A DNA stretch of 64,000 nt from AC-56 sp963798705 (GCA_963798705.1 CAWCTW010000005.1:1798001-1862000), one strand, 5' to 3'; counted from the first letter of the stretch, positions 1 through 8,905 are shown. Numbers and translations are program-made. Notes: generated by a model not told the origin, from the sequence alone.

Positions 1-867
1 CATCGCGTCGACGGCGAGTCGGTCGACGTCCGCCACTACCAGTGGCTGCCGGTGCCGGCGCTCGACAGCCGCCTGCTTCCCCCCGGCCGCCCCCGACTGC
101 TCACCGCCCACGGCGTGCTCCGGACCGAGGGCTGGGACCGGCGCCTGGGCCGTGGCCTGCGACGCGTCCTCGACTCGATGGACGCCGTCGTCGCCCTCTC
201 GGAGTTCGGGCGCCGGCGCCTGGTGGACGCGGGCGTCGACCCGTCGCGTGTCAGGGTGATCCCGCACGGCGCCTTCGACTACCTCACGCGTCAGCCGGAT
301 GAGGAGCCGCTTCCCGACGAGCTCGCGGAGGTCGAGGGCCCCGTGATCCTGTTCTTCGGCCTGATCCGCCCCTACAAGGGCGTCGACGTGCTGCTCGAGG
401 CCTTCCGGTCGATGCGGGGCGCCGAGCTCTGGATCGTCGGCCGGCCGCTGGGCGTGGACGTGGGCTCGCTGCGCGAGCTTGCCGCGCAGGCGCCGGGACG
501 GGTGCGGTTCGTGCCCCGCTTCGTGAGCGACCGGGAGCTGCCCGCGTACTTCCGCCGCGCGGACGTGATCGCTCTGCCCCACCGCGACGCCGAGCAGTCG
601 GGGGTCCTTTACGCGGCCCTGGCCTTCGCCAAGCCGATCGTGATGAGCGACGTCGGCGGCTTCGGCGAGGTCGCGACGACGGGCGCCGGGGCCTTGGTCC
701 CACCCGGGAATCCGGCTGCCCTCGGCGCCCGGCTCGACGAGGTGATCGCGAATCCGGCCGAGCGCGAGCGGCTCGCCGCCGCCGCAGGCGCCGCCGCCGC
801 GGGTCCATACTCCTGGGAGCTCGTCGCACGCGAGACGCTCGACCTCTACGAGGAGCTCGGCGCGTGA
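1..867 (+). CDS. Family 4 glycosyltransferase, 5' end cut by the window edge
   Basis: The frame is open to base 1, so the N-terminus lies outside the window; about 288 residues are visible. The C-terminal half is a GT-B nucleotide-sugar binding domain: the GLIRPYKGVDVLLEAF segment near nt 358-405 opens it, and EQSGVLYAALAFAKP near nt 592-636 is the donor-binding E-x7 region of retaining GT4 enzymes. HGVL and IPHGAFD segments fit the inter-domain cleft. Such enzymes add sugars from NDP donors to lipid-linked glycans in the cytoplasm. The stop overlaps the next gene (GTGA), so it is translationally coupled to a GT2 enzyme and a sugar-phosphate transferase. Exact donor and acceptor cannot be read. 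Family call is firm, role in exopolysaccharide synthesis is inferred from neighbours. Confidence 0.85.
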   Translation, partial: HRVDGESVDVRHYQWLPVPALDSRLLPPGRPRLLTAHGVLRTEGWDRRLGRGLRRVLDSMDAVVALSEFGRRRLVDAGVDPSRVRVIPHGAFDYLTRQPDEEPLPDELAEVEGPVILFFGLIRPYKGVDVLLEAFRSMRGAELWIVGRPLGVDVGSLRELAAQAPGRVRFVPRFVSDRELPAYFRRADVIALPHRDAEQSGVLYAALAFAKPIVMSDVGGFGEVATTGAGALVPPGNPAALGARLDEVIANPAERERLAAAAGAAAAGPYSWELVARETLDLYEELGA

Positions 868-2003
868 CCGCGGTGACCGTCGTCTTCTGGGTCTCGGTCG
901 GCCTCCTCACCTACACCCATCTCGGCTATCCGGTGGTTTTGTGGGCGCTCGCGCGCTCCCGAGGCAACGCGGCTCCCGGCGAAGTCGGCGAACCGGACGA
1001 TGAGTCCCTGCCGCGCGTCTCTCTGATCGTCGCCGCCCACGACGAGGAGGACGTGATCGGGCGCCGGGTGCGGGACGCTCTGGCGCTGGACTACCCCCGG
1101 AGGCGACTCGAGGTGATCGTCGCCTCCGACGGCTCGACCGACCGAACCGCCGAGGTGGCGCGCGCAGCCGGAGCGGACGAGGTCCTCGACCTGCCGCGCG
1201 CCGGCAAGGTGGCATCGCTGAACGCGGCCGTCGAGCGCTCCACCGGGGAGGTGCTCGCCTTCTCGGATGCGAACAGCTTCTGGCGTCCGGATGCCCTCCG
1301 CAAGCTGGTGGCACGCCTGGCGAAGCCCGACGTCGGTTATGTCTGCGGCCAGGTGCGGTTCGACGGGGTCGGCGGCGCCAACGAGGAGGGCCTGTACTGG
1401 CGCTACGAGATGGCCGTGAGGGAGCTCGAGTCCCGCCTGGCGGGGGTGACCGCCGGCAACGGGGCGATCAACGCGGTCCGGCGGGAGGCCTACCTGTTCC
1501 TCGAGCCCACCCGCGGCCAGGACATCTCGTTTCCGTACGAGCTCGTCAAGCGTGGCTGGCGGCCGGTGTACGCGCCCGAGGCGGTTGCCCGCGAGCGGCT
1601 CGCGACCACGATCGGCGACGAGTTCGGTCGCAAGCGCCGCATGATGGCCGGAGCATGGAGCACGATGCTGCGACACGGCCTGCTTTCGCCCCGCGGCTAC
1701 GGGCCGCTGTACGCATTCGAGATCGCATCGCACCGGCTCCTCCGGTACGCGTCGCCGTTCCTGCACCTCATCGCCCTGGGGACCAACATCGCCCTCGCGG
1801 GGCAGGGGCCGGTGTACGTCGCGACCCTGGCTGCGCAGGTTGCGCTCCTCGCCGCGGCCGCGATCGGATCGGTCGTCCCGCTGCGCCCGTTTCGCATCGC
1901 CCATTACTACCTCGCGGTGACGGCATCGAGCGCCGCGGGCCTGTGGGAATTCCTTCGGCACGGCGTTCCCAGGACCTGGGACAAGGCCGAGGGGACGAGG
2001 TAG
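864..2003 (+). CDS. Membrane-associated family 2 glycosyltransferase
   Basis: A 379-residue GT-A fold enzyme. One hydrophobic segment lies near residues 5-28. The catalytic domain then shows DGSTDRT (89-95), SDAN (134-137, the DxD-type metal site), GNGAINAVRREAY (198-210), GQD (218-220, catalytic base region) and RKRRMMAGAW (256-265, the Q/RxxRW-like acceptor motif). Two or three hydrophobic stretches follow from about 290 to 355, as in processive or membrane-bound polysaccharide synthases. The GTG start overlaps the upstream stop by four bases. A role in building a surface polysaccharide is inferred from the flanking GT4 and lipid-carrier sugar transferase. The sugar used is unknown. Confidence 0.86.
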   Translation: MTAVTVVFWVSVGLLTYTHLGYPVVLWALARSRGNAAPGEVGEPDDESLPRVSLIVAAHDEEDVIGRRVRDALALDYPRRRLEVIVASDGSTDRTAEVARAAGADEVLDLPRAGKVASLNAAVERSTGEVLAFSDANSFWRPDALRKLVARLAKPDVGYVCGQVRFDGVGGANEEGLYWRYEMAVRELESRLAGVTAGNGAINAVRREAYLFLEPTRGQDISFPYELVKRGWRPVYAPEAVARERLATTIGDEFGRKRRMMAGAWSTMLRHGLLSPRGYGPLYAFEIASHRLLRYASPFLHLIALGTNIALAGQGPVYVATLAAQVALLAAAAIGSVVPLRPFRIAHYYLAVTASSAAGLWEFLRHGVPRTWDKAEGTR

Positions 2004-2010
2004 GGCGCGG

Positions 2011-2622
2011 ATGGACGCGACCCGGGCGGCCCTCGGATCCCACGCGACGCCCGGAAGGGGACTGCCGCGCGCGGTCGACGTGGTCCTCGCGGCGGTGGGC
2101 CTGGCGCTCGGCCTGCCGCTCCTCGGCGTGGCGGCGGTGGCGATCAAGCTGACCTCGCGCGGGCCGGTCATCTACCGGCAGCGGCGAGCGGGCAGGGACG
2201 GCGAGGCCTTCGAGGTCCTCAAGCTGCGAACGATGAGGACGGGGGCCGATCCGATCGGCGTTGGGACCCCCGTGCTGGAGGGCGATCCGCGGGTCACCGG
2301 GGTCGGGCGGCTGCTGCGCCGGTTCTCGCTGGACGAGATCCCGAACCTGGTCAACGTCCTGCGCGGCGAGATGGCCGTCGTGGGGCCACGCCCCACGCTG
2401 CCCGCCCAGGTGGAGCTGTACACCCCGCATCAGCGCCGCCGCCTCGAGGTGAAGCCCGGGCTCACCGGATGGGCTCAGGTGAACGGCCGGGCGGGCATCC
2501 CGTGGGAGGAGCGGATCGAGCTCGACGTCTGGTACGTGGACCACCGCTCCCCGCGGCTCGACCTGCGGATCCTCGCCCGCACCGTGCGCCTGCTGGCGAC
2601 CGGCCACGGCCTGTACGGATGA
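2011..2622 (+). CDS. Bacterial sugar transferase (polyprenyl-phosphate sugar-1-phosphate transferase)
   Basis: A 203-residue protein matching the WcaJ/PglC catalytic unit: a single N-terminal membrane helix (about 22-46) followed by RQRRAGRDGEAFEVLKLRTM, the FSLDEIPNLVNVL segment, VVGPRPTLP and KPGLTGWAQVNGR. The family transfers a sugar-1-phosphate from an NDP-sugar to undecaprenyl phosphate on the inner face of the membrane, the committed step of many exopolysaccharides. It lacks the large N-terminal multi-pass region of WcaJ, so it is the short PglC-like form. It starts 8 bases after the GT2 gene stop and is most likely co-transcribed with it. Confidence 0.92.
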   Translation: MDATRAALGSHATPGRGLPRAVDVVLAAVGLALGLPLLGVAAVAIKLTSRGPVIYRQRRAGRDGEAFEVLKLRTMRTGADPIGVGTPVLEGDPRVTGVGRLLRRFSLDEIPNLVNVLRGEMAVVGPRPTLPAQVELYTPHQRRRLEVKPGLTGWAQVNGRAGIPWEERIELDVWYVDHRSPRLDLRILARTVRLLATGHGLYG

Positions 2623-2838
2623 GCGCCTCCTCGCCCACGGCGGTCGAAGCTGTCGAATCGAATCGCGGTCCCGCGCGTCGGCGTAGCGGACGGCCTGGGG
2701 CGAGCGTGCTCCGCTCCAGCGGGTAGCCGAGCTCGGTCATAGCCCTCGGTTTTGGCGGCGCCGATCGCGTCAAATCAACCTCATGGGTCGATAAGAGGCC
2801 GCTCGCGTGGAGCTGGCTACAGGTAGCTTTACGCGGCG

Positions 2839-3375
2839 ATGGCGGCGGCGATCGAGCTACGCGATTTCCGGCCCGAGGACGCCTCGGCGGTGCACCGATG
2901 GTTCAACGACGACCGGGTCACGGCCGATCTCGTCGGCCGGCGCGACAGCTTCTCCGAGGGCGACGCCCGCCGCTGGGTCGAGCGCGCCATGGACACCGGT
3001 CGCGACCGCAAGTGGGCGATCCTCCTGGATGGCGGGGCCGAGCCGGTGGGGTTCGTCGCGCTCTTCGGCCTGGCGCGTGAGACCGGTCCGGAGCTGGCGG
3101 TCCTCGTGGGCGATCCCGCCGCCTGGGGCAAGGGCGTCGCGCGCGAAGCCGAGCGCCAGGCCTGCATACGGGCCTTCGAGGAGCACGGCGCGCACCGGAT
3201 CCACGCGGAGATCCCGGCCACCAACCGCGCGGCGCAGAAGGTCGTCACCTTCCTTGGCTTCCAGCGGGAGGGAGTGATGAGAGGCGCGATCCGCCGTGAC
3301 GGCGAGCCCGTCGACAACGAGGTCTGGGGCCTCCTGCCGGAGGAGTTCACGGGGTGGCGGAGCGAGCAGAGCTGA
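2839..3375 (+). CDS. GNAT-family N-acetyltransferase
   Basis: 178 residues in the RimJ/RimL-like GNAT layout: an LRDFRPEDA opening, a central WAILLDGGAEPVGFVAL strand pair, a GDPAAWGKGVAREA segment (the acetyl-CoA pyrophosphate loop, the Q/RxxGxG/A equivalent) and NRAAQKVVTFLGFQREGVMR near the C-terminus. The substrate is not predictable; in this setting it could be an amino-sugar of the polysaccharide or a protein N-terminus. It overlaps the following FemAB-like gene by 22 bases, which indicates coupled translation. ATG at 2839 is used because it lies directly before the first conserved strand; no strong Shine-Dalgarno is visible. Confidence 0.8.
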   Translation: MAAAIELRDFRPEDASAVHRWFNDDRVTADLVGRRDSFSEGDARRWVERAMDTGRDRKWAILLDGGAEPVGFVALFGLARETGPELAVLVGDPAAWGKGVAREAERQACIRAFEEHGAHRIHAEIPATNRAAQKVVTFLGFQREGVMRGAIRRDGEPVDNEVWGLLPEEFTGWRSEQS

Positions 3376-4328
3376 TCGCGGGCGATCATCGGGTCGCGCA
3401 GCTGGTCGCCGACGCGGGCCGCGCCGCGGAGACGGACGACTTCTTTCGCTCGCGGGCCTTCTACGAGGCGGAGGGCGTCAGCCATACGCTCGTCGCGGGG
3501 GGTGGAGAGGACGACGAGCTGGCGATCCCGCTGCTCGTGCACGAGGTCGGCGACTCGGGGAGGCGGGATGCCATCACCCCGTACGGGTATCCGGGCGCCG
3601 CGATCACCCTCGACCGCTCCTCGCCGCCGGACGCCGAAGCCCTGGACTGGTCGCAGACCGGCCTGGTCAGCGTCTTCGTCCGCGACAGGATCGGTCACGA
3701 GCCCTGCCTGAAGGGGGCCACGCGCCGCTCGGCGGTGCAGGTGCACGATCCCTCGCGCAAGCGGCAGCTCCGCTCGCGGTTCGCCGAGCAGATCCGCCAC
3801 AACGAGCGCCTCGGTTACGACGTGGAGGTACTGCCGGGCCCGGGCGCGTCGATCGAGCACCGCGTGAGCTTCCATCACGTGTACACGGAGACGATGCGCG
3901 GCGTCGAGGCGGCGGAGAGGTACTTCTTCGAGCTCGACTACTTCAAGGCGATCCTGCAATATGAGCGCTCGTGGCTGTTCCTGGCCCGCAGCCCCGAGCG
4001 CGCGACCGCCGCCGGCGCGATCGTGGCGCTCTCGGACGGGATGCTCCACTACTACCTGGGCGGCACCGCCGAGGTGCACCGCTCGAGATCGCCGTTCAAG
4101 AACATCGTCGAGTCCATGATCGGCCTGGCGGAGGAGCTGGGCGTTCGCCTGAACCTCGGTGGCGGCGTCGAGCCGGGAGACGGCCTCGAGCAATTCAAGC
4201 GCGGGTTCGCCAACGCGGAGCTCCCGTTCTTCACGCACGAGATCGTCTGCGACCGCCCGGCCTACGGCGTCATGAGCGAGGGGCGGGAGGGCTCCCGCTT
4301 CTTCCCGGCCTACCGGGCCCCGGGCTAG
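3354..4328 (+). CDS. FemAB/BioF2-like acyltransferase-fold protein
   Basis: A 324-residue protein with a GTG start inside the preceding GNAT gene. The HNERLGYDVEVLPGP segment, the HVYTETMRGVEAAERYFF helix and AAGAIVALSDGMLHYYLGGT followed by NIVESMIGLAEELGVRLNLGGG resemble the second GNAT fold of FemX/BioF2-type proteins, which add aminoacyl or acyl groups to cell-wall precursors or sugar nucleotides. About 320 residues is the usual length for this group. Linkage to a GNAT and a polysaccharide cluster suggests acylation of a surface glycan; that is inference. Its stop codon overlaps that of the convergent hydrolase gene through the shared palindrome CTAG at 4325-4328. Confidence 0.72.
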   Translation: MAERAELIAGDHRVAQLVADAGRAAETDDFFRSRAFYEAEGVSHTLVAGGGEDDELAIPLLVHEVGDSGRRDAITPYGYPGAAITLDRSSPPDAEALDWSQTGLVSVFVRDRIGHEPCLKGATRRSAVQVHDPSRKRQLRSRFAEQIRHNERLGYDVEVLPGPGASIEHRVSFHHVYTETMRGVEAAERYFFELDYFKAILQYERSWLFLARSPERATAAGAIVALSDGMLHYYLGGTAEVHRSRSPFKNIVESMIGLAEELGVRLNLGGGVEPGDGLEQFKRGFANAELPFFTHEIVCDRPAYGVMSEGREGSRFFPAYRAPG

Positions 4329-5173
4329 ATGCTGGCCGTGCGGGCCGGGCGCTCGGTCTGCGCATGGCCCTCCGCGTACAGCTCGTCCAGGAACGCCGCG
4401 AGCTCGTTCGTGAGGCGCTCGGGTGTCAGTCGCCACTCGAGGATCGAGTTGGCGTCGACCAAGCGGGCGTTCGGCATCTCGTCGACCAGCATGTCGGCGT
4501 CCGAGAACGGGTGCAACGGGTCGTTGGGGTGGCCGATCACGAGCGCCTCCTGAGTAAGGGCGCTCCGCTCCTCCTTGGTGGGCGCGGTACGGCCGAACAG
4601 GATCCCCTCCAGAACGGCGCGCGAGGGCTCGGGATCCTGGCGCAGCCAGTCCAAGCCGATGTCGACGAGGTAGTTGCTCCGCGGAATGCGGTTCGTCAGC
4701 GCCGCTATGCCCTTGAACAGGGGATTCCCCAACCGCAGCGCCATGAGCATGGGCGTGAAGATCAACGCGGCGCCCAGCAGGGCGTCCTCGAGCACCGGCA
4801 TCTCGATGAACAGGCCGCCCGCACGCTCGGGATGGTGTGCGGCGAACTCCAGGCCCACGTTGGCGCCGAGCGAGGTGCCACCCACCACGGGAGCCTCGAG
4901 CTCGAGGTGGTCGAGCAGCGCGAGGACCTGGTCGGCGAACGCGGTCATCGAATAGATCTGCCGCTCAGGCAGCCGCTCCGAGCGCCCATGGCCGAGCAGG
5001 TCGACAGCGATCACGCGGTTGCCGCGTGAGGCGATGTCCGGAGCGAGCATGTCGTACATGCGCCGGTTCATCAGCAGACCGTGCACCAGCACCAGAACGC
5101 GATCGCCCTCGCCGTGGACGTCGTAGGCGATTCGGTGTCCGTGGTAGAGAAACGAGCGGTCGGCGACGGTCAT
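4325..5173 (-). CDS. Alpha/beta hydrolase
   Basis: A 282-residue single-domain alpha/beta hydrolase. VHGLLMNRRM carries the oxyanion-hole HG, VAVDLLGHGRS the typical strand-turn, and GGTSLGANVGLEFA the nucleophile elbow G-T-S-L-G. The region around VIGHPNDPLHPFSDADMLV supplies the likely acid and a candidate histidine. No signal peptide is seen, so it should act in the cytoplasm. The substrate cannot be inferred. It lies 24 bases downstream of metF on the same strand and may be co-transcribed. It is convergent with the FemAB-like gene and shares its stop bases. Confidence 0.85.
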   Translation of the reverse strand: MTVADRSFLYHGHRIAYDVHGEGDRVLVLVHGLLMNRRMYDMLAPDIASRGNRVIAVDLLGHGRSERLPERQIYSMTAFADQVLALLDHLELEAPVVGGTSLGANVGLEFAAHHPERAGGLFIEMPVLEDALLGAALIFTPMLMALRLGNPLFKGIAALTNRIPRSNYLVDIGLDWLRQDPEPSRAVLEGILFGRTAPTKEERSALTQEALVIGHPNDPLHPFSDADMLVDEMPNARLVDANSILEWRLTPERLTNELAAFLDELYAEGHAQTERPARTASI

Positions 5174-5197
5174 GTCGAGGACGAGTCTACGGACCGA

Positions 5198-6127
5198 TCA
5201 CGATGCCGCGCCGCTGCTCGAGGCCAGCTCCCGGGGTGCAGCGCCGGCTCGCTCCCAGGGCCGCGAGGCGCGCAGGGCGCTCAGCACCGCCCGGGTCCCG
5301 GGTGCCCGGTTCAACGCGTAGAAATGAATGCCCGGGGCACCTCCCGCGAGCAGCTCGTCGCACTGCCGGGCGGCGTAGGCGACCCCGAGGAGCGACTCGG
5401 CCTCGGCATCGCCGCCGAGCGCCTCCATCGCGCTGGAGAGCTCCGCGGGTATCGATGCGTCGCAGCGCTCGCAGAACCGGGCGACCTGGCTGTAGCTCGC
5501 GATCGGGATCACGCCCGGAATGATCGGCACGGCGATCCCCCCCTCACGCGCTGCGGCGACGAAATCGAAGTAGAGGCGATTGTCGAAGAAGAGCTGCGTG
5601 ATCAGGAAGCTCGCCCCCGCCTCCACCTTGGTCCTCAGATATGCGAGGTCCGCCTCCAGGTTCGGCGCCTCCGGGTGAACCTCGGGGAAGCATGCCCCGC
5701 CGATCGTGAACTCGTAGCGCTCGGAGATGAACGCGGCGAGGGCGGCCGCGCTCGAGAGCCCGCCCTCCGGCGCCAGAAACTCGGTCTCACCGCGCGGCGG
5801 GTCGCCGCGCAGCGCCAGGACGTTCTCGATCCCCGCCGATTGGAAGCGCTCGAGGATCTCGGCCAGGCCCTCCTGCGTCTCGCCGACGCAGCTCAGGTGC
5901 GCCATCGCCTCCAGCCCGTGGTCCCGCTTGATGCGAGTCGCGATCTCGACGGTCCCGTCGCGCGTCGCGCCGCCCGCGCCGTAGGTCACCGAGACGAAGT
6001 CGGGGGAGAGCGGCCTCAGCGCCTCGACCGTCTCGAACAGCTCCTCGACCTTCTCGGGAGTCTTGGGCGGGAAGAACTCGATCGAGAAGATGGGCTCGGG
6101 CCCGCCGAGGATCTGGTCGATGCGCAT
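5198..6127 (-). CDS. metF: Methylenetetrahydrofolate reductase
   Basis: About 309 residues with the hallmark N-terminus IEFFPPKTPEK, the VSVTYGAGGATRDGT folate/FAD region, and LALRGDPPRG. It reduces 5,10-methylene-THF to 5-methyl-THF with FAD, feeding methionine synthesis. I chose the ATG at 6127, which gives the start MRIDQILGG; the open frame extends 19 codons upstream but that stretch has no family similarity. Length matches bacterial MetF (about 290-310). No folate- or SAM-related riboswitch is visible upstream. The downstream alpha/beta hydrolase follows after 24 bases. Confidence 0.93.
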   Translation of the reverse strand: MRIDQILGGPEPIFSIEFFPPKTPEKVEELFETVEALRPLSPDFVSVTYGAGGATRDGTVEIATRIKRDHGLEAMAHLSCVGETQEGLAEILERFQSAGIENVLALRGDPPRGETEFLAPEGGLSSAAALAAFISERYEFTIGGACFPEVHPEAPNLEADLAYLRTKVEAGASFLITQLFFDNRLYFDFVAAAREGGIAVPIIPGVIPIASYSQVARFCERCDASIPAELSSAMEALGGDAEAESLLGVAYAARQCDELLAGGAPGIHFYALNRAPGTRAVLSALRASRPWERAGAAPRELASSSGAAS

Positions 6128-6251
6128 GGTGCGGGATGGTAGAGAGAGGGGGAGGATCTGCGCCGGGCGCAAGACCGCCGGCACGAACCCGACGCCCTCC
6201 TCGCGAGTGCCTACCGGCGCATCCGCCCGCCGGCGGCCTGAGCAAAGGCTC

Positions 6252-7547
6252 CTACAGGTAGCCGAGCTCGCGCCCGCTGCGCGCGAGCCCCTCGCGGAAC
6301 TTCGGGTGTGCGATCCCGATCAGGCGCTCGGTGCGCTCCCGAATCGAGCTGCCGCGCAGCTCGGCGACCCCGTACTCGGTGACCACTCTGTCGACGATGT
6401 TCTTGAACGTGGTGACAGCCGCCCCGGGATGCAGCTGGGGGACGATTCGCGAGACGGAGTCGTCCCTCGCGGTGGAGTGCAGGACGATGAAGGCCTGTCC
6501 ATGCTCGGCCAGGACGGCGCCGCGCGCGAAGTCCGGCTGCCCTCCCGAGGAGGACCAGTAGTCGCTGCCCAGCGACTCGGACGCGCACTGACCGAGGAAG
6601 TCGACCTCCACCGTGGCGTTGACGGCGTTGAAGCGGTCCTCACGCGCGATGTTGCGGGGGTCGTTGGTGTAGTCGACGGGCCAGAACTCGACCCCGGGGT
6701 TGTCGGCGACGAAGTCGTAGGTGCGCCGGGAGCCCAGGGCGCTCGTGGTGATGACCTTGTTGCGGTGCGTCCGCTTCTTCGTGCCCGTCACGACGCCGCT
6801 CTCCACCAGGCTCGCGACGCCATCGGAGATCAGCTCGGAGTGGACTCCCAGGTGGCGGTGATCGCCCAGCAGACCGAGGACGTGCTCAGGGATGGCGCCG
6901 ATGCCGACCTGGAGGGTCGCGCCGTCCGGGATGCGCTCCGCCACCAGTTCCGCGATCTTGCGGTCCGCGTATCGCGTCTTCGGGGCCGGCACCTCCATGA
7001 GCGGGTAGTCGGCCTCGCACCACCCCGTCACCTCGCTCACGTGGACCTGGTTCTCGCCGAAGGTGCGGGGCATCCGGCGATTCACCTCGACGAAGAACGG
7101 GACCTCGCCGATCATCGAGGCGACGTACTCGGCGTGGCAGCCCAGCGAGAAGTAACCATGGCGGTCGGGCGCCGAGACCGAGGCGATCACGAGCCTGGGG
7201 CCGTGGAGGTGGCGCATCAGGCCCGGAACGTCGCTGAAGGTGTTGGGGATCAGGTCGCAGCGGGCGGCGTGGAACGCGTCCTTGTCGTGCGGGGAAAGGA
7301 ACCACGAGACGTGTCGCAGGTTGGGGATCTCGCCCTCGATGTAGCGCCGGTCGCGCAGCGGGAGCATGCGATGCACGCGGACCCCCTCCAGTCGGTCGGC
7401 CCCTGCCTCGATCGCGTCGACGACCGTGACCGGCTCGGCGTTGGCGACGCCCATAACGAGCTCGGCGCCGGGCTCGATGTGGTCGAGAACGGCCTCGGGA
7501 GGGCAGCGGCGCTCCTCCAGCGTCGCGTCGATGCCCGCGGAGGCCAC
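6252..7547 (-). CDS. Acetyl-CoA hydrolase/transferase family protein (4-hydroxybutyrate CoA-transferase-like)
   Basis: 431 residues. The segments LQVGIGAIPEHVLGLL and GVHSELISDGV and the block NAVNATVEVDFLGQCASES are characteristic of family I butyrate/4-hydroxybutyrate CoA-transferases (Cat1/Cat2/AbfT); the EVDFLGQ glutamate is the likely covalent catalytic residue. A GGQPDFARGA stretch matches the CoA-binding C-terminal domain. It moves CoA between short acids, so it probably serves fermentation or fatty-acid/hydroxy-acid catabolism. A GTG start at 7547 lies 3 bases after the phosphatase stop, so the two form an operon. The exact acid pair is unknown. Confidence 0.87.
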   Translation of the reverse strand: MASAGIDATLEERRCPPEAVLDHIEPGAELVMGVANAEPVTVVDAIEAGADRLEGVRVHRMLPLRDRRYIEGEIPNLRHVSWFLSPHDKDAFHAARCDLIPNTFSDVPGLMRHLHGPRLVIASVSAPDRHGYFSLGCHAEYVASMIGEVPFFVEVNRRMPRTFGENQVHVSEVTGWCEADYPLMEVPAPKTRYADRKIAELVAERIPDGATLQVGIGAIPEHVLGLLGDHRHLGVHSELISDGVASLVESGVVTGTKKRTHRNKVITTSALGSRRTYDFVADNPGVEFWPVDYTNDPRNIAREDRFNAVNATVEVDFLGQCASESLGSDYWSSSGGQPDFARGAVLAEHGQAFIVLHSTARDDSVSRIVPQLHPGAAVTTFKNIVDRVVTEYGVAELRGSSIRERTERLIGIAHPKFREGLARSGRELGYL

Positions 7548-7550
7548 GGA

Positions 7551-8120
7551 TCAGCCGACCGGCTCGTTCCAGTGCACGAGGATGGGCAGGCCGTGCTCGT
7601 AGCCGAGCGTGCACAGCGTACCCGTCCCCAACCCCAGCAGCCCCCCGTCGGAGGGCGGCAGGTTGACCCATCGGGCGCCGAGCACCCGCAGCATGTGCCC
7701 GTGGCCGAAGGAGATGACGTCGCCGTCGGCCTCCCTGGCCTCGGCGATGAGGCGGTCGGCCCTGGCGCCGACGTCGGGTGCCTGCTCGCCGTTGGGCCCG
7801 CCGTCGCGCCACAGGGTCCAGTCCGGGTCACGCTCGTGGATCTGCGCCGTCGTCATCCCCTCGTAGTCGCCGTAGTCCCATTCGTGCAGGTCGTTGCGGA
7901 CCTGGGCCTGATCGCCCAGGCCGGCCAGCTTGCACGTTTCGATGGCGCGTTGCATGGGACTGGTCAGCACCAGGGCGAACTTCCGGCCGGCGAGGCGGGG
8001 TGCGAGGTTGCGAGCCCGCCGTCGCCCGTTCTCCGTGAGCGGGAGGTCCGTGGTCCCGGTATGGCGCCCGTTGAGGCTCCACTCGGTCTCTCCGTGGCGG
8101 GCGAGCAGCAGCTCCGGCAT
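7551..8120 (-). CDS. Histidine phosphatase family protein
   Basis: 189 residues from the ATG at 8120. It begins with the phosphohistidine motif LLARHGETEWS and continues with GRHTGTTDLPLTENGRRRA, LTSPMQRAIETC and, near the C-terminus, SFGHGHMLRVLGARW with the second catalytic histidine. The family covers phosphoglycerate mutase-like phosphatases that act on sugar phosphates, cobalamin or riboside precursors. A GTG six codons upstream (8138) is an alternative start, but the ATG places RHG at the usual distance from the N-terminus. It is coupled to the CoA-transferase gene, spaced by 3 bases. Substrate unknown. Confidence 0.86.
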   Translation of the reverse strand: MPELLLARHGETEWSLNGRHTGTTDLPLTENGRRRARNLAPRLAGRKFALVLTSPMQRAIETCKLAGLGDQAQVRNDLHEWDYGDYEGMTTAQIHERDPDWTLWRDGGPNGEQAPDVGARADRLIAEAREADGDVISFGHGHMLRVLGARWVNLPPSDGGLLGLGTGTLCTLGYEHGLPILVHWNEPVG

Positions 8121-8191
8121 CAGGCGCAGGCTAACCACCCCGCCCGCGGGTCGGCGCGGTGTCGCGCGCCAGGGTTCAAAATGACCCGCCG

Positions 8192-8397
8192 ATGTTCGAC
8201 CGCGAGCGCATCGACGTCGCCGAGGCCTGCCGCCGACTGGCCCGCGAGGGCCTTGTGATCGGGACGGCGGGGAACGTCAGCGCCCGCGCCGGGGAGAGCG
8301 AGGTGGCCGTCAGCCCCACCGGCGCCACGCTCGGCGAGCTGACGCCGCAGGAGGTGACCGTGGTCGACCTGCAGGGAGGCGTGATCTCGCCCATGCG
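8192..8397 (+). pseudogene. Class II aldolase/adducin N-terminal fragment
   Basis: From the ATG at 8192 the frame encodes an N-terminal class II aldolase domain: DVAEACRRLAREGLVIGTAG followed by NVSARAGESEVAVSPTG, the GNVSAR/SPTG phosphate-binding signature of fuculose-phosphate aldolases. Homology stops near nt 8390, before the zinc-binding histidines, and the frame then runs through unrelated codons to a stop at 8459-8461. The bases from about 8392 onward encode, in another frame, the C-terminal half of a PfkB sugar kinase. About two thirds of the aldolase is missing. This looks like a deletion that removed the aldolase 3' part and the kinase 5' part of an original aldolase-kinase operon. 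Confidence 0.72.
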
Positions 8398-8865
8398 CGC
8401 GAGCACGGAGTCACCACGTCCGCGGACATCCTGGCGCCCGGCGAGCAGGCAGCCGACCTGATCGAGTGGATAGCCCCGGCGCTCCCACAGCTCGACTACC
8501 TGCTTCCGAACGACGAGCAGGCCCTGGGGCTCGCGCGCGAGGAGGATCTGGTCGCCGCCTGCCGGGTGCTGGTGAGCCGCGGCGTCGGCTGCGTGGTGGC
8601 CACCCGCGGCGCGGATGGCGTCGTGATCGTCGACGAGCACCAAAGCGAGTCGGTCCCGGCCTTCGAGGTACAGGTGGTCGACACCACCGGCTGCGGTGAC
8701 GCGTTCTCCGCCGGGTTCCTGCGCGGCCTGTCGCTCGGGCGGTCGCGCCCCGAGGCGGCGACCCTCGGCTGCGCCGCCGCGGCGATGGTTGCCCAGGGCC
8801 TGGGCACCGACTACGGCGACTTCGACCTCGCCGCCGCGGACGCCATGGCGGCCGGCTCCGCATAG
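8392..8865 (+). pseudogene. PfkB-family carbohydrate kinase, C-terminal fragment
   Basis: In the frame containing nt 8401 the sequence reads EHGVTTSADILAPGEQAADL, then DYLLPNDEQALGL, VVATRGADGVV and finally the PfkB signature DTTGCGDAFSAGFLRGL, with the catalytic Asp in GCGDAF. This is roughly the last half of a ribokinase-type sugar kinase. The N-terminal sugar-binding half is absent and the frame upstream of 8392 is the aldolase fragment read out of frame. An ATG-like start at 8566 would give only 99 residues, too short to bind a sugar. I therefore treat it as a remnant fused by deletion to the upstream aldolase piece. Confidence 0.75.
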
Positions 8866-8905
8866 CCACCGGGCGGTCGGTTCGAGTTCCATACCATCGT
8901 CCTCG

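Noticed and set aside
6063..8258. 731-codon plus-strand ORF
   Set aside because: It lies antisense to metF, the CoA-transferase and the phosphatase, which have clear motifs; its sequence is Arg/Val/Gly-rich with no domain, a common GC-rich artefact.
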